DNA from: Rhizobium gallicum bv. gallicum R602sp
GTDB lineage: Bacteria > Pseudomonadota > Alphaproteobacteria > Rhizobiales > Rhizobiaceae
DNA: 64,000 nt
Assembly (NCBI RefSeq): GCF_000816845.1
Contig: NZ_CP006877.1
Location: forward strand, 501,501 to 565,500
Direction: 5' to 3'
The position numbers and the translations under genes were made by a program. The notes beneath the pieces were generated by a model, which was not told the DNA's origin, searched no databases, and saw only the letters and a list, made by a program, of their open reading frames with translations. Numbering within the stretch: position 1 is the stretch's first letter; every line of letters begins with the position of its first letter. Below are positions 25,310 through 34,229 of this stretch, piece by piece.

Positions 25310-25780
25310 CTGACTCTCCGCTTCCTGCCGGGAATGGCAGCGCGCGGGCGTGGCGGCGTGCTCAATCTCGGTTCCATAGCCGGATTCACGGCCGGGCCGA
25401 ATATGGCCCTGTATTATGCGAGCAAAGCCTTCGTGCGCTTCTTTTCGGAAGCGCTTCATCAGGAATTGCGCCGCACGGGCGTGACCGTCACATGCGTTGC
25501 GCCGGGACCGGTGTCGACCGAGTTCCTCGAAAAATCCGGAGCCGGCCGAGCACAGCTTTTCAAGATATTACCGAAGCTCGATTCGGACTATGTGGCCGAA
25601 CGGGCCTGGTGGGGCTTCAAATCCGGCCGCCGCCTTGTAGTCCCCGGCATTTCGGCCAAGCTTGTCGCCCTGGCGGCGGCCCTGCTGCCGTCGGCCGCAA
25701 CACTTCCCCTGATCGGCCGCCTGCAGCGCCGCAGCAGCGATCCCTGCCCCTGCGGTTCAGGCAAGACCTTCAAGGAATGC
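25310..25780 (+). repeat. 471-bp direct repeat, right copy
   Basis: Direct copy of 8679-9149 with four differences (at 25384, 25391, 25393 and 25610). Upstream sequence is unrelated to the SDR gene. Downstream it diverges within 17 bp. See the left copy and the findings. Confidence 0.95.
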
Positions 25781-25822
25781 TGCCGCATTCGCCATCGGGG
25801 GATTGCCGCCGAAGACAGTTGA
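25310..25822 (+). pseudogene. 5'-truncated SDR/SEC-C gene copy
   Basis: The frame carries residues 124 onward of the SDR at 8310-9191: catalytic Tyr-Lys (YYASK) and the C-terminal region, but no coenzyme-binding half. The first ATG inside the frame is 25334. Differences include FTAGP for FTPGP and AWWGF for AWRGF. The tail is ECCRIRHRGIAAEDS, keeping the full SEC-C ligand set CxC...CC that the intact copy has lost. It cannot be a working dehydrogenase. It looks like what remains of the original gene 3' end after an insertion by recombination. Confidence 0.85.
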
Positions 25823-26285
25823 TTGGCGTGGCAGCGTCAGGAGGCACGCTTGCGGCTTCCGGAGGCATCAGGGGGCGAGTTGATGTCGCGTGCGATATCG
25901 AAGAAACTTCGCTTTCATGACGGGCCATTGTGGACGCTATCGCCTCATCAGCCGGATGGTTTCGAGACCTAAACACGCAACCGCGGAACGCATGGCGCTC
26001 ACCGCCGCTGGGCAGCTCCCGCACACCTTCAAGTTCGGCTCGACGGCTGCTTTGCGCCGCCATGTCCGGCCCTTGCCCACGAACTCCTAAAGATCGCGTC
26101 GACTGCTAAACCTTTTGTCACATTTCGAATACACGACCTAGGCCATACTGGGACAAAGGCCCCGATGGCGTGGTTGCCCCGGCACCTTACTTGCCGCCAG
26201 ACCTGTGCGATCATGTATATACCACGGAGGACGCAACTAATCCGTGCCTTGCTGAAACCCTATTCGACAGAGGAAAGCTAAACCG
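25823..26285. other. 463-bp stretch with no recognisable gene
   Basis: No frame here has both a ribosome site and a familiar sequence. It presumably includes the promoter of the small secreted-protein gene at 26286. Confidence 0.5.
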
Positions 26286-26594
26286 ATGAAAAGGACCAGC
26301 CTTATACTCTTTGCGCTCATATTAGGGGTCGAACCTTCATTCGCAATCGAGCGGTTGAATGCCGGCTCGACGACCTGCGCCGCCGCTCAGCGGATTATCG
26401 CCCGCGATGGAGCGGCCATCCTGCGTTATCCGTCTGAGAGAGTACCTGGTATGACGCTTTACAAACGATACGTGCGCAATAAGGCCCAGTGCGACAGCGA
26501 TGATGAAGCCGCGCCGACATCAGTCAAGACCGCTGACGAGCCACGATGCCGGCTGGCGCGTTGCCGTTCGTCTTCACACAATCAATCGAGGTGA
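26286..26594 (+). CDS. Small secreted protein, conserved type
   Basis: A 102-residue exported protein with a clear signal peptide (MKRTSLILFALILGVEPSFA). The mature part has pairs of cysteines (STTCAAAQ, KAQCDS, EPRCRLARC) and the motif AAILRYPSERVPGMTLYKRYVRN. I recall similar short periplasmic proteins from many Rhizobiales, always without known function. AGAGGAAAGC precedes the ATG by about 8 bases. It is a single gene. Confidence 0.75.
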   Translation: MKRTSLILFALILGVEPSFAIERLNAGSTTCAAAQRIIARDGAAILRYPSERVPGMTLYKRYVRNKAQCDSDDEAAPTSVKTADEPRCRLARCRSSSHNQSR

Positions 26595-26966
26595 GGTTCG
26601 CAATGATAGGTGTTGCCTTCTTTGCGCGGATCCGGCGATCACCAACCGGGGTAAATAGACCTGGCGCACCGGCGAGAAGTTGCCTGCTAAGCGTCATGTT
26701 TGGCACTCCTCGATGCACTTGGCTTTGAAATCGTGATGCACTGAAAGAAATAATCGAGCGAGTGTGCGTCACGCATATTCTTCGCCGCAACATCCTTCAT
26801 ATGAGGTGAAAAGCCGATATAGGAATTCTGGCAAAGCCAGCATGGCCGCTGCCCATGGCTAAACTTGATGATCCGAAGGCTTGTCTTGTTGCAAACGGTC
26901 TATCAGGTTCCCGGTAAACAGCTGTGGTCTAGTCGGGCGTAAGGAACTGATTTACTTTAAGAAAAG
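26595..26966. other. 372-bp stretch with no recognisable gene
   Basis: A minus-strand frame (26524-26793) overlaps the previous gene and shows no family resemblance or good start. Nothing else was found before the tRNA gene. Confidence 0.5.
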
Positions 26967-27042
26967 TGGTGCCGCTTACGTGACTCGAACACGTGACCCC
27001 ATCATTACGAATGATGTGCTCTACCGACTGAGCTAAAGCGGC
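26967..27042 (-). tRNA. tRNA-Thr (anticodon CGT)
   Basis: 76 bases including encoded CCA. Read on the minus strand: acceptor GCCGCTT pairs with AAGCGGC, D-arm GCTCAGTCGGTAGAGC, anticodon stem CATCA/TGATG around loop TTCGTAA, and T-arm with GTTCGAGTC. The central triplet CGT decodes ACG (Thr). Confidence 0.95.
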
Positions 27043-27166
27043 AACTTGGCGGCCCAACTGGGCGGCCGTGATTTGCATGGCGCTGATACAGGCATTGTTT
27101 GAAGATTTCAAGCACCCTGTCGTGCCTTTGAAAAAAAAGACGCTCCCCTGTGGAAGGTGGCGCGGC

Positions 27167-28126
27167 TCAAAGCGCGAGGCGTGCGCGCGCTGCCCGGTAT
27201 TCGCTTTCCAGCCTGTCAACGAGCTTGGCGACCGGCTCAACCGCCTTGATGGCGCTGATGCCCTGACCGCTGCCCCAGATGTCTTTCCAGGCCTTCGCGC
27301 CGCCGACTGCCTGCTCGAAATCCATCTTCGATGGGTCCGCCACCGGCAGGTTGTCCGGGTCGAGGCCGACGGCGTGGATCGATGGTTTCAGGTAATTGCC
27401 ATGCACGCCGGTGAAATAATTGGAATAGACGATGTCGTTTGCAGCGCCCGCGACAATCGCCTGCTTGTAGGCTTCGGTGGCGCGCGCTTCCTCGGTCGCG
27501 ATGAACGGCGTTCCGATATAGGCCATGTCCGCACCCATCGCCTGTGCTGCAAGGATCGCGCCGCCGGTGGCGATCGCGCCTGCCAAAAGCAGCGGACCGT
27601 CGAACCATTCACGGATCTCCTGCACTAGAGCGAAGGGTGACAGCGTGCCCGCATGCCCCCCGGCGCCCGCCGCTACCGCAATCAATCCGTCGGCACCCTT
27701 CCTAATCGCCGAATTGGCGTGGCGGTTGTTTATGACGTCGTGGAGCACGATGCCGCCATAGGAGTGTACGGCCGCATTCACCTCGGGCACGGCACCGAGC
27801 GAAGAGATCACGATAGGCACCTTGTATTTGACGCAGAGGCGCAGGTCGTGCTCCAGCCGCTTGTTCGACATGTGGACGATCTGGTTGACGGCAAAGGGTG
27901 CTGCCGGCCTGTCCGGATTGGCGGCGTTGTGGGCGGCGATGTCTTCGGTGATCATTGCCAGCCATTCGTCGAGCTGGCTTTCCGGCCGGGCGTTCAGCGC
28001 CGGAAAAGCGCCGATCACGCCCGCCTTGCATTGCGCCAGCGTCAGGGCCGGATGCGAGATGATAAAGAGCGGTGAAGCAAGAACCGGCAGTCTCAGGTTT
28101 TTGGTGAGGATTTTGGGAAGGGACAT
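27167..28126 (-). CDS. Nitronate monooxygenase (2-nitropropane dioxygenase family)
   Basis: FMN-dependent TIM-barrel oxidase, 319 residues, which oxidises alkyl nitronates or related compounds. Class motifs: LPVLASPLFIISHPALTLAQCKAGVIGAFPALNA at the N-terminus, AAGAGGHAG for phosphate binding, LAGAIATGGAILAAQAMGADMAYIGTPFIAT near the C-terminal half and HGNYL. It is a single gene. A perfect 15-bp inverted repeat lies 12 bp upstream of the ATG, so it is probably regulated by a dimeric repressor. Confidence 0.9.
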   Translation of the reverse strand: MSLPKILTKNLRLPVLASPLFIISHPALTLAQCKAGVIGAFPALNARPESQLDEWLAMITEDIAAHNAANPDRPAAPFAVNQIVHMSNKRLEHDLRLCVKYKVPIVISSLGAVPEVNAAVHSYGGIVLHDVINNRHANSAIRKGADGLIAVAAGAGGHAGTLSPFALVQEIREWFDGPLLLAGAIATGGAILAAQAMGADMAYIGTPFIATEEARATEAYKQAIVAGAANDIVYSNYFTGVHGNYLKPSIHAVGLDPDNLPVADPSKMDFEQAVGGAKAWKDIWGSGQGISAIKAVEPVAKLVDRLESEYRAARARLAL

Positions 28127-28137
28127 TGCGTTTCACC

Positions 28138-28171
28138 ATCAAATTGACGTTTACGAAAACGTCAATTTGAT
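28138..28171. promoter_or_regulatory. 34-bp perfect palindromic operator
   Basis: ATCAAATTGACGTTT (28138-28152), spacer ACGA and AAACGTCAATTTGAT (28157-28171) form a perfect 15+15 inverted repeat just upstream of the nitronate monooxygenase ATG. The ACGTCAA half-site resembles, from memory, operators of MerR-type LiuR or TetR-type fatty-acid regulators. No T-tract follows. Confidence 0.7.
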
Positions 28172-28406
28172 ACCAGACTTGATGAGCTAGGAAAAGAGCA
28201 TGCTTGAGTGCCGAGGTGTCGATTGCGCAGAGATCGGCTGTCGGGATAAGTGGGCAAGGGTGGGGTAAGAGCCATATTTATTGCCTGCGATTCGAAATGC
28301 TGACAGCCGCAAGACTTGCGGTTTTCAACCATTGACGCTACCGAGTTTTGTTAGGCATTTGTAAAGATTTCAGGGTGATGCCTGATGCCAGCATGAAGGA
28401 TCGGAT

Positions 28407-29591
28407 GTGAGCGGATTAGAAACGGCAATCAGAACGGCGCTTAACAACTCCGATCGCGATAATCCGGAAGTCCGTGCAAGGATTTATCAATCGGCCCGCC
28501 AGGCGCTGGAGGCCGGCCTTCGCAAGCAGGATATCACCGACCGGGAAGCGGTTGCGCATCATCGTCATCGGCTCGAAACGACCATTCACATGATCGAGGC
28601 CGAAGAACGCGAGCGCCTGCATCCGCGCCAGGGTCCACCGGAAGTGCCCGTTCCGCCCGTCGCCGAAATCCCACCGCCGGTCAGGCACGACGAGCGCTTT
28701 GAACATGACGCGCCTCAGGTCGGCGGTGAAACACGAGCCTATTCGGCAAGGCCTGCCTACGACGAGTCGAGGCTTGATGACGTCCATGCCGCTGCGTCCG
28801 ATCATCTCGGCGCTGCGCCTCAGACCGGCGAAGGCCTTGCACCCGAAAGCCGCCCCTCCGCCCATATGGATTTCCGGCCGGAGGGGGCTGCAAAGCGCCG
28901 CAAGCCGCGAAAATTCTTCTCGCGGCTGCTTGTCTGGTGCGTGCTGATCGCCTTCATCGGCATGGGGGCCTGGTGGGCTTATAAGTCCGGCCTCTTCCTG
29001 ACGGCGGCCGAGCGCGACACCAGCGTCGCCAATCCGCCTGCCAGTACCGAGCCGGAAGACTTTGATGGTGCGGACGAAGGTGCCGCGAACACGGCACCGC
29101 ATGTCGATCAGCCGGTCACGATCGACCCGCAGAACAGCTTCTCTGCGGAATGGATTGAGATATTCAAGCCTGCCGACGCTGCCAAGATCGAAAGCGGCCC
29201 GCGGGCGCGGACGGAAAACATCGCCGAAAACGATGGTCCGGCCGTTCGTTTGATCTCGGAAAGCAATGGCGCCGATGGCAATATCGGCATCAGCGTTCCC
29301 AAAGACGTACTTCGAGAGCTCGCCGGCAAATCCTCGACGATCGCGATCACGTTGCAATCGACGAGCGACGAGCCGACGCAGGTGATGGTCGAATGCAATT
29401 TCCAGACGCTCGGCAATTGCGCTCGCCATCGGTTCAGCGTCACCCGCGAAAAGTCCGACGCTCTGCTTCAGGTTACCTTCGACCGGTCGTTGGCGCCGAG
29501 TGGCGATGGCAGGCTGATGATCAACAGCGATGTCGACGGCAAGGCGCGGGGCATCAACCTCTACGCCGTGCGCATCCTGCCGGGGCAGTGA
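28407..29591 (+). CDS. Conserved rhizobial membrane-anchored protein of unknown function
   Basis: A 394-residue protein beginning at GTG (AAGGA seven bases upstream). Residues 1-75 are a helical cytoplasmic region, 76-165 a Pro/acid-rich linker, about 172-192 a single membrane helix (LLVWCVLIAFIGMGAWWAY) and the rest a periplasmic domain rich in beta structure (AEWIEIFKPADAAKIESGP ... GINLYAVRILP). The last 150 residues look like a carbohydrate-binding-like sandwich, but this is a guess. It converges with ppk2 three bases away. Confidence 0.75.
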   Translation: MSGLETAIRTALNNSDRDNPEVRARIYQSARQALEAGLRKQDITDREAVAHHRHRLETTIHMIEAEERERLHPRQGPPEVPVPPVAEIPPPVRHDERFEHDAPQVGGETRAYSARPAYDESRLDDVHAAASDHLGAAPQTGEGLAPESRPSAHMDFRPEGAAKRRKPRKFFSRLLVWCVLIAFIGMGAWWAYKSGLFLTAAERDTSVANPPASTEPEDFDGADEGAANTAPHVDQPVTIDPQNSFSAEWIEIFKPADAAKIESGPRARTENIAENDGPAVRLISESNGADGNIGISVPKDVLRELAGKSSTIAITLQSTSDEPTQVMVECNFQTLGNCARHRFSVTREKSDALLQVTFDRSLAPSGDGRLMINSDVDGKARGINLYAVRILPGQ

Positions 29592-29594
29592 CCC

Positions 29595-30476
29595 TTATTT
29601 GAGAAAGCCGGAGCCCGCGCCGATGATCTTGTCGTCGAGATCCCCAATCGCCTTGTCGTCCTTTCCGTCGTAATCCATTTTCTTCAGCATGTGACGGATG
29701 AGGTTGAGCCGCGCGCGGCGTTTGTCGTTGGCGCGGATGACCGTCCAGGGCGCAAATTCCGTATGCGTCGCCTCGAGCATCCGCTCGCGTTTGTCGCTGT
29801 AGTCGCCCCATTTGGTGAGCGCCGCGATATCCATCGATGAAAGCTTCCATACCTTCAGCGGATCGTGCCTGCGGTCGTGGAAGCGCTTGAGTTGCATCTC
29901 GCGGCCGATATCCAGATAAAACTTGAAGAAGTGAATGCCCTCGTGGGCAATGATCCTTTCCAGCTGCGGCGCTTGCTTGAGAAAATCCTCATATTGCTTG
30001 GGCGTGCAAAACCCCATGACCGGTTCGACACCTGCGCGGTTGTACCAGGAGCGGTCAAAGAGAACGAACTCGCCGGCCGTCGGAAACTGGGCGATGTAGC
30101 GTTGGAAATACCATTGGCCGAGTTCGCGGTCATTCGGCTTGGCGAGTGCGACGACGCGGGCAAGGCGCGGGTTCATGTGGGCGGAGGAGGCCGAGATGGC
30201 GCCGCCCTTGCCGGCCGCATCGCGGCCTTCAAAGAGCGCCATCACCCGTTTGCCCGTCGCCTGCAGCCAGAACTGCACTTTGACCAGTTCGATCTGCAGC
30301 TTTTCCAGCTCTTCGAGATACTCTTCCTCTTTCAGCTTTTTCTTGTAGGGGAAATCTCCCGATTCCAGCGCCTCTTCATCGATCCAGTCGGGAAGCACCG
30401 GATCATCGACATCGAAGACGCGCTTCTTGCCCCTGATGTCCAGTTCAACCGCGCGGCTTTCGACAGCTTCGGCCAT
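29595..30476 (-). CDS. ppk2: Polyphosphate kinase 2
   Basis: PPK2-family enzyme of 293 residues that uses polyphosphate to phosphorylate nucleotides, or the reverse. Walker [12 protein letters not shown], then [19 protein letters not shown]-like [19 protein letters not shown], Walker [21 protein letters not shown] and the lid WKLSSMD. GGAGAAGGAAAT precedes the ATG. It is divergent from phoR, a pairing that fits phosphate physiology. Confidence 0.95.
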   Translation of the reverse strand: MAEAVESRAVELDIRGKKRVFDVDDPVLPDWIDEEALESGDFPYKKKLKEEEYLEELEKLQIELVKVQFWLQATGKRVMALFEGRDAAGKGGAISASSAHMNPRLARVVALAKPNDRELGQWYFQRYIAQFPTAGEFVLFDRSWYNRAGVEPVMGFCTPKQYEDFLKQAPQLERIIAHEGIHFFKFYLDIGREMQLKRFHDRRHDPLKVWKLSSMDIAALTKWGDYSDKRERMLEATHTEFAPWTVIRANDKRRARLNLIRHMLKKMDYDGKDDKAIGDLDDKIIGAGSGFLK

Positions 30477-30686
30477 ATTTCCTTCTCCGCCTGTGGCTTT
30501 CTTCGCAGGCGATCATATTTTTCGTTGAAAATCAAATCGGTCGCGGCAGGCAAATTCCTGTGTGTATCGGTTGCGGCTTTTGCGGCAAATGGCAGGGGCG
30601 GAAAACTTCTGTCATGAATCACGGCTATCAGGCAGAGTTTGAATGTAAGAACGAACCGACCGGGCGAGGAACATTTGGAAGACGAA

Positions 30687-31928
30687 ATGCCATGGACAAC
30701 GGGGCTCATGGCCCGCATCCGGCAGCAGCGAACGGTGCTGCTCGCAGCGATCGTCATTGGCCTCGTTGCGCTTGCGGCCGGCATGAACAAGTGGGCGGTG
30801 CTGGCGCTTCTTGTCTTAATGATCGCCATTGTGCTTCTAAACAGCATGCCGGCCGTGCAGGCAAAGCTTGCGGAACCGCCGGAACTCGAACCGGAAGCGC
30901 CCGCAAGTCTGCTGCCCGCCGTCTCCGCAACGCTGGCTGGCCTCGATATACCCGTGATGCTCCTCTCAGGCGATGCCTCCGTTCTCTTCCAGAACCGCGC
31001 CGCGGAAAGGGCCTTTGGCGAAGTGGTGATCGGGGCGCATATTTCTGCACGCCTGCGCTCGCCGGGCATTCTGGACATGGTGGGAGAGACGATCGCCACC
31101 AACGCTCCCAATCAGATTGAGCATTCCGAGCGCTTGCCGTCGGAGCGCGTCTATATTGTTCGCAGCGCGCCGATCGACCTCGGCGGAGCCGGGAATGGCG
31201 AGCGCTTCTTCTTGCTTTCGTTCCGCGATATCTCCGAGGTGCGGCGCATCGATCGCATGCGGTCGGATTTTGTCGCCAATGCCAGCCATGAGCTGCGGAC
31301 TCCGCTTGCGTCGCTCCGCGGTTTCATCGAGACGATCCAAGGCCCGGCAAAGAATGATCCGAAGGCGCAGGAGCGCTTCCTGGGCATCATGTTCGACCAG
31401 ACGACTCGCATGAGCCGCCTTGTCGACGATCTTCTCTCGCTTTCCCGTCTTGAGCTCAAGTCGCACATCGCACCGGACGAGAAAGTCGATCTCGTGCCCT
31501 TGCTCGGCCATGTCAGGGACGCGCTGGTGCCGCTTGCCACGGAGGTTGGCGTCGAAATCAATCTGCACCTGCCGGAGGGCAAGGCGGAGGTTCTCGGAGA
31601 CCGCGACGAACTGGTCCAGGTTTTTGAAAATCTCATGGAGAACGCATGCAAGTACGGCCAGGAAGGCAAGGTCGTCGATGTCCACGTCAAGAATGCATCC
31701 GGCGAGGCCGTTGAAGTCAGCATCGCAGATAAGGGCCCGGGCATTCCCGCGGAGCATGTGCCGCGCCTCACGGAGCGGTTTTATCGCGTCAATATAGAGG
31801 ATAGCCGCTCCAAGAAGGGCACCGGTCTCGGTCTGGCGATCGTCAAGCATATCCTGACGCGCCACCGTGCACGGCTGATCGTCAAGTCCGAAATCGGTAA
31901 GGGAACGGAGTTCACCGTGCGTTTCTGA
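30687..31928 (+). CDS. phoR: Phosphate regulon sensor histidine kinase PhoR
   Basis: Membrane histidine kinase of 413 residues. Two N-terminal helices (VLLAAIVIGLVALAAG and WAVLALLVLMIAIVLL) without a real periplasmic loop, a PAS-like domain (about 85-180), phospho-acceptor ASHELRTPL, then N-box ENLMENACKYG and G-boxes ADKGPGIP and KGTGLGLAIVKH. This is PhoR architecture. The ATG at 30687 follows GGAAGACGA; TTG starts at 30675 and 30639 are possible. It is divergent from ppk2. Neither pstSCAB nor phoU/phoB follows, which is unusual; gcrA converges 106 bp downstream. Confidence 0.85.
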   Translation: MPWTTGLMARIRQQRTVLLAAIVIGLVALAAGMNKWAVLALLVLMIAIVLLNSMPAVQAKLAEPPELEPEAPASLLPAVSATLAGLDIPVMLLSGDASVLFQNRAAERAFGEVVIGAHISARLRSPGILDMVGETIATNAPNQIEHSERLPSERVYIVRSAPIDLGGAGNGERFFLLSFRDISEVRRIDRMRSDFVANASHELRTPLASLRGFIETIQGPAKNDPKAQERFLGIMFDQTTRMSRLVDDLLSLSRLELKSHIAPDEKVDLVPLLGHVRDALVPLATEVGVEINLHLPEGKAEVLGDRDELVQVFENLMENACKYGQEGKVVDVHVKNASGEAVEVSIADKGPGIPAEHVPRLTERFYRVNIEDSRSKKGTGLGLAIVKHILTRHRARLIVKSEIGKGTEFTVRF

Positions 31929-31986
31929 CGACGTAAACCTGGAATAATGGTCGTGGATTTTAGGCCGAAATCCCGATTGAAGACGC

Positions 31987-32014
31987 AAAAAAACGGGCCC
32001 GCGAGGACCCGTTT
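31987..32014 (-). terminator. Intrinsic terminator between gcrA and phoR
   Basis: On the minus strand AAACGGGTCC, loop TCGC and GGGCCCGTTT form a 10-bp stem (one G-T pair) followed by further T residues, ending gcrA transcription 21 bp after its stop. On the plus strand the T-tail is poorer (CCATTTGTT) but the hairpin could also stop phoR reads. Confidence 0.85.
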
Positions 32015-32034
32015 CCATTTGTTACTTATCCGGC

Positions 32035-32568
32035 TCAGCTTGCGCGGGCTGCCGCCCGGCGGCGTTCGTTGACCGGCTGATAGGCAAGGCGCTGATGATA
32101 GCTGCAATAAGGGGAAGAGTCCGGGCTGTCGCAGCCGCAGAAGTGGAAGTCGTCCTTCAGCGGGTCGCCGACCGGCCACTTGCAGGTGCGCTCCGTGAGT
32201 TCCGTCAGACCGAGACGGCGGGAGATCGGCACGACAACGTTTGCGGCCGGACGATAGTCCATCTCCTCCATGAGATCGATCTCGACCTCTTCCTTGAGCA
32301 TCGTCGCGCCCTGCTGGCGCGTGACGGTGCGCGTTGCCATCCGCGATGCATAATTCGGTGCGCGGACAGCCGAAGTATTGCGCTTCGGCGCGCGTGCGGT
32401 CGTCGTCGCGCCGCCGGCCTTGGCGCGACCGGGAAGGCTAAGCCTGTGGACCTTGCCAATGACCGCGTTCCTGCTCACTCCGCCGAGCTGCGCCGCGATC
32501 TGGCTCGCGCTCAACCCTTCGGACCAAAGCTTCTTGAGTTTTTCGACACGCTCGTCTGTCCAGTTCAT
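32035..32568 (-). CDS. gcrA: Cell-cycle transcriptional regulator GcrA
   Basis: Alphaproteobacterial sigma70-associated regulator, 177 residues. The N-terminal helix-turn-helix MNWTDERVEKLKKLWSEGLSASQIAAQLGGVSRNAVIGKVHRLSLPGR is diagnostic. The C-terminus has CKWPVGDPLKDDFHFCGCDSPDSSPYCSYHQRLAY, the sigma-interacting, cysteine-rich part. GcrA activates genes whose promoters carry CcrM-methylated GANTC sites, and its own upstream region holds a cluster of them. GGAGACAGGGC precedes the ATG. It is divergent from argD. Confidence 0.96.
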   Translation of the reverse strand: MNWTDERVEKLKKLWSEGLSASQIAAQLGGVSRNAVIGKVHRLSLPGRAKAGGATTTARAPKRNTSAVRAPNYASRMATRTVTRQQGATMLKEEVEIDLMEEMDYRPAANVVVPISRRLGLTELTERTCKWPVGDPLKDDFHFCGCDSPDSSPYCSYHQRLAYQPVNERRRAAARAS

Positions 32569-32988
32569 GCCCTGTCTCCGCCGTTTAGCGTTGTGAAGGC
32601 AGAATCCCTCACCCTTGCTCCGGATACGTCCGAAGCAGGAAACGCCTGACCAATTGTGGTGACTAGTTCCGCCGCATGCAGTCTAGTAATTGAGTTTTAA
32701 CCTAGTGTGAGGCTGACTCCGTGACAAGAGTCGCGGGAATCCGGATGAATCGAATTTCAAGTTTTCCCCAACTTGCTTCCCCAGCGAGTCATTTCTGCAA
32801 CATTAGCTGTTGATAAACAGCTCGCCTGATCGGCTGTCGGCCGCATGCGCCCAAATCCGCAGTTTTGTTGACATTACGGCGCGAAACGTAAATAGTGGCC
32901 CTCGCCGCCGAAAGGCGGCATTTTTAATTTTTCGGGCCTGGTTTTTAGCCGGAGTCCGGTTGCCCTAACGCCGACAGGAGACCGCGCC
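32569..32988. promoter_or_regulatory. gcrA/argD divergent region with GANTC cluster
   Basis: 420 bp without a gene. GANTC sites lie at 32602, 32715, 32728, 32737, 32747 and 32786; five fall within 76 bp, where about one per 256 bp would be expected by chance. Toward argD, TTGACA (32868-32873) with AATAGT 17 bases later is a fair promoter. GCCGCC-GAAA-GGCGGC (32904-32919) followed by ATTTTT lies at or just after its start point. An inverted pair TTACG/CGTAA sits between the two boxes. Confidence 0.65.
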
Positions 32989-34188
32989 ATGGCTCAAGCC
33001 GCGCCGCTATATGACACCTATTCTCGCGCCCCTTTGCGGTTCGAGCGAGGTGAGGGCGTGTGGCTGATCACCGAGGGCGGCGAGCGATATCTGGATTTTG
33101 GCGCAGGCGTTGCCGTAACGTCCGTCGGCCACTGCAATCCGCATGTCGTTGGAGCCCTGAAGGCCCAGGCCGACAAGGTGTGGCATCTGTCGAACATCTA
33201 TGAAATTCCGGGCCAGGAGGCGCTTGCCAAGCGGCTGACCGACGTCACATTCGCCGACAAGGTGTTTTTTACCAATTCCGGGGCCGAGGCGCTGGAATGC
33301 GCGATCAAGACCGCGCGCCGCTATCAGTATTCCAAGGGCCATCCAGAACGCTTCCACATCATCACATTCGAAGGCGCTTTCCATGGCCGTACGCTGGCGA
33401 CGATCGCGGCCGGCGGTCAGGAGAAGTATCTCGAAGGCTTCGGTCCCAAGGCACCGGGTTTCGATCAGGTTCCGTTCGGCGATATCGAGGCGGTCCGCGC
33501 CGCCGTCACGGATGCGACGGCGGGCATCCTCATAGAGCCGGTACAGGGTGAGGGCGGTATTCGTCCGGCGACAAACGAATTCATGAAGGCACTCCGTCAA
33601 CTCTGCGACGAGAAGGGCCTGTTGTTAATTCTTGACGAGGTTCAGTCCGGCGTCGGCCGCACTGGCAAGCTCTTTGCCCACGAATGGTCCGGCGTCACGC
33701 CGGATATCATGGCGGTTGCGAAGGGCATCGGCGGCGGCTTCCCGCTCGGCGCCTGCCTTGCGACGGCGGATGCAGCTTTCGCCATGAAGGCCGGCACGCA
33801 TGGTTCCACCTATGGCGGCAATCCGCTTGCCATGGCGGTCGGCAGCGCAGTGCTTGACGTCATCCTGGCCGACGGTTTCCTGCAACATGTGCGCGACGTG
33901 GCGCTCGTCTTCCGCCAGGGCCTTGCCTCGCTAAAGGACCGCTATCCGGATGTTATCGAGAATGTGCGCGGCGAAGGCCTGATGCTCGGCATCAAGGCAG
34001 CCGTCCCGTCTTCCGAACTGCTGCAGGCCATTCGTGCTGCTCATCTTCTGGCCATTCCGGCGGGCGATAATGTCATCCGTCTCCTTCCGCCTCTGGTCGT
34101 CACGGCGGAGGAAGCGCGCGAGGGCCTTGCCCGCGTGGAGCGCGCTGCCGAAAGCATTCGCGCCGCAAAGACCAAGAAGACGGCTTGA
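32989..34188 (+). CDS. argD: Acetylornithine aminotransferase
   Basis: Class III PLP aminotransferase of arginine biosynthesis (also able to serve lysine biosynthesis), 399 residues, cytoplasmic. [17 protein letters not shown] binds cofactor phosphate, EPVQGEGG and [14 protein letters not shown] carry the cofactor Asp, and [14 protein letters not shown] holds the Schiff-base Lys; [11 protein letters not shown] is also typical. GACAGGAGA precedes the ATG. argF follows after 41 bp and hslO after that, likely one transcript. Confidence 0.95.
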   Translation: MAQAAPLYDTYSRAPLRFERGEGVWLITEGGERYLDFGAGVAVTSVGHCNPHVVGALKAQADKVWHLSNIYEIPGQEALAKRLTDVTFADKVFFTNSGAEALECAIKTARRYQYSKGHPERFHIITFEGAFHGRTLATIAAGGQEKYLEGFGPKAPGFDQVPFGDIEAVRAAVTDATAGILIEPVQGEGGIRPATNEFMKALRQLCDEKGLLLILDEVQSGVGRTGKLFAHEWSGVTPDIMAVAKGIGGGFPLGACLATADAAFAMKAGTHGSTYGGNPLAMAVGSAVLDVILADGFLQHVRDVALVFRQGLASLKDRYPDVIENVRGEGLMLGIKAAVPSSELLQAIRAAHLLAIPAGDNVIRLLPPLVVTAEEAREGLARVERAAESIRAAKTKKTA

Positions 34189-34229
34189 ACGGATAAGATC
34201 CCCTCAAGGGGCATACAGGTAAGAACGAC

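Noticed and set aside
31781..32179. Frame spanning the phoR/gcrA junction
   Set aside because: It crosses a clear terminator and the 3' ends of two real genes.
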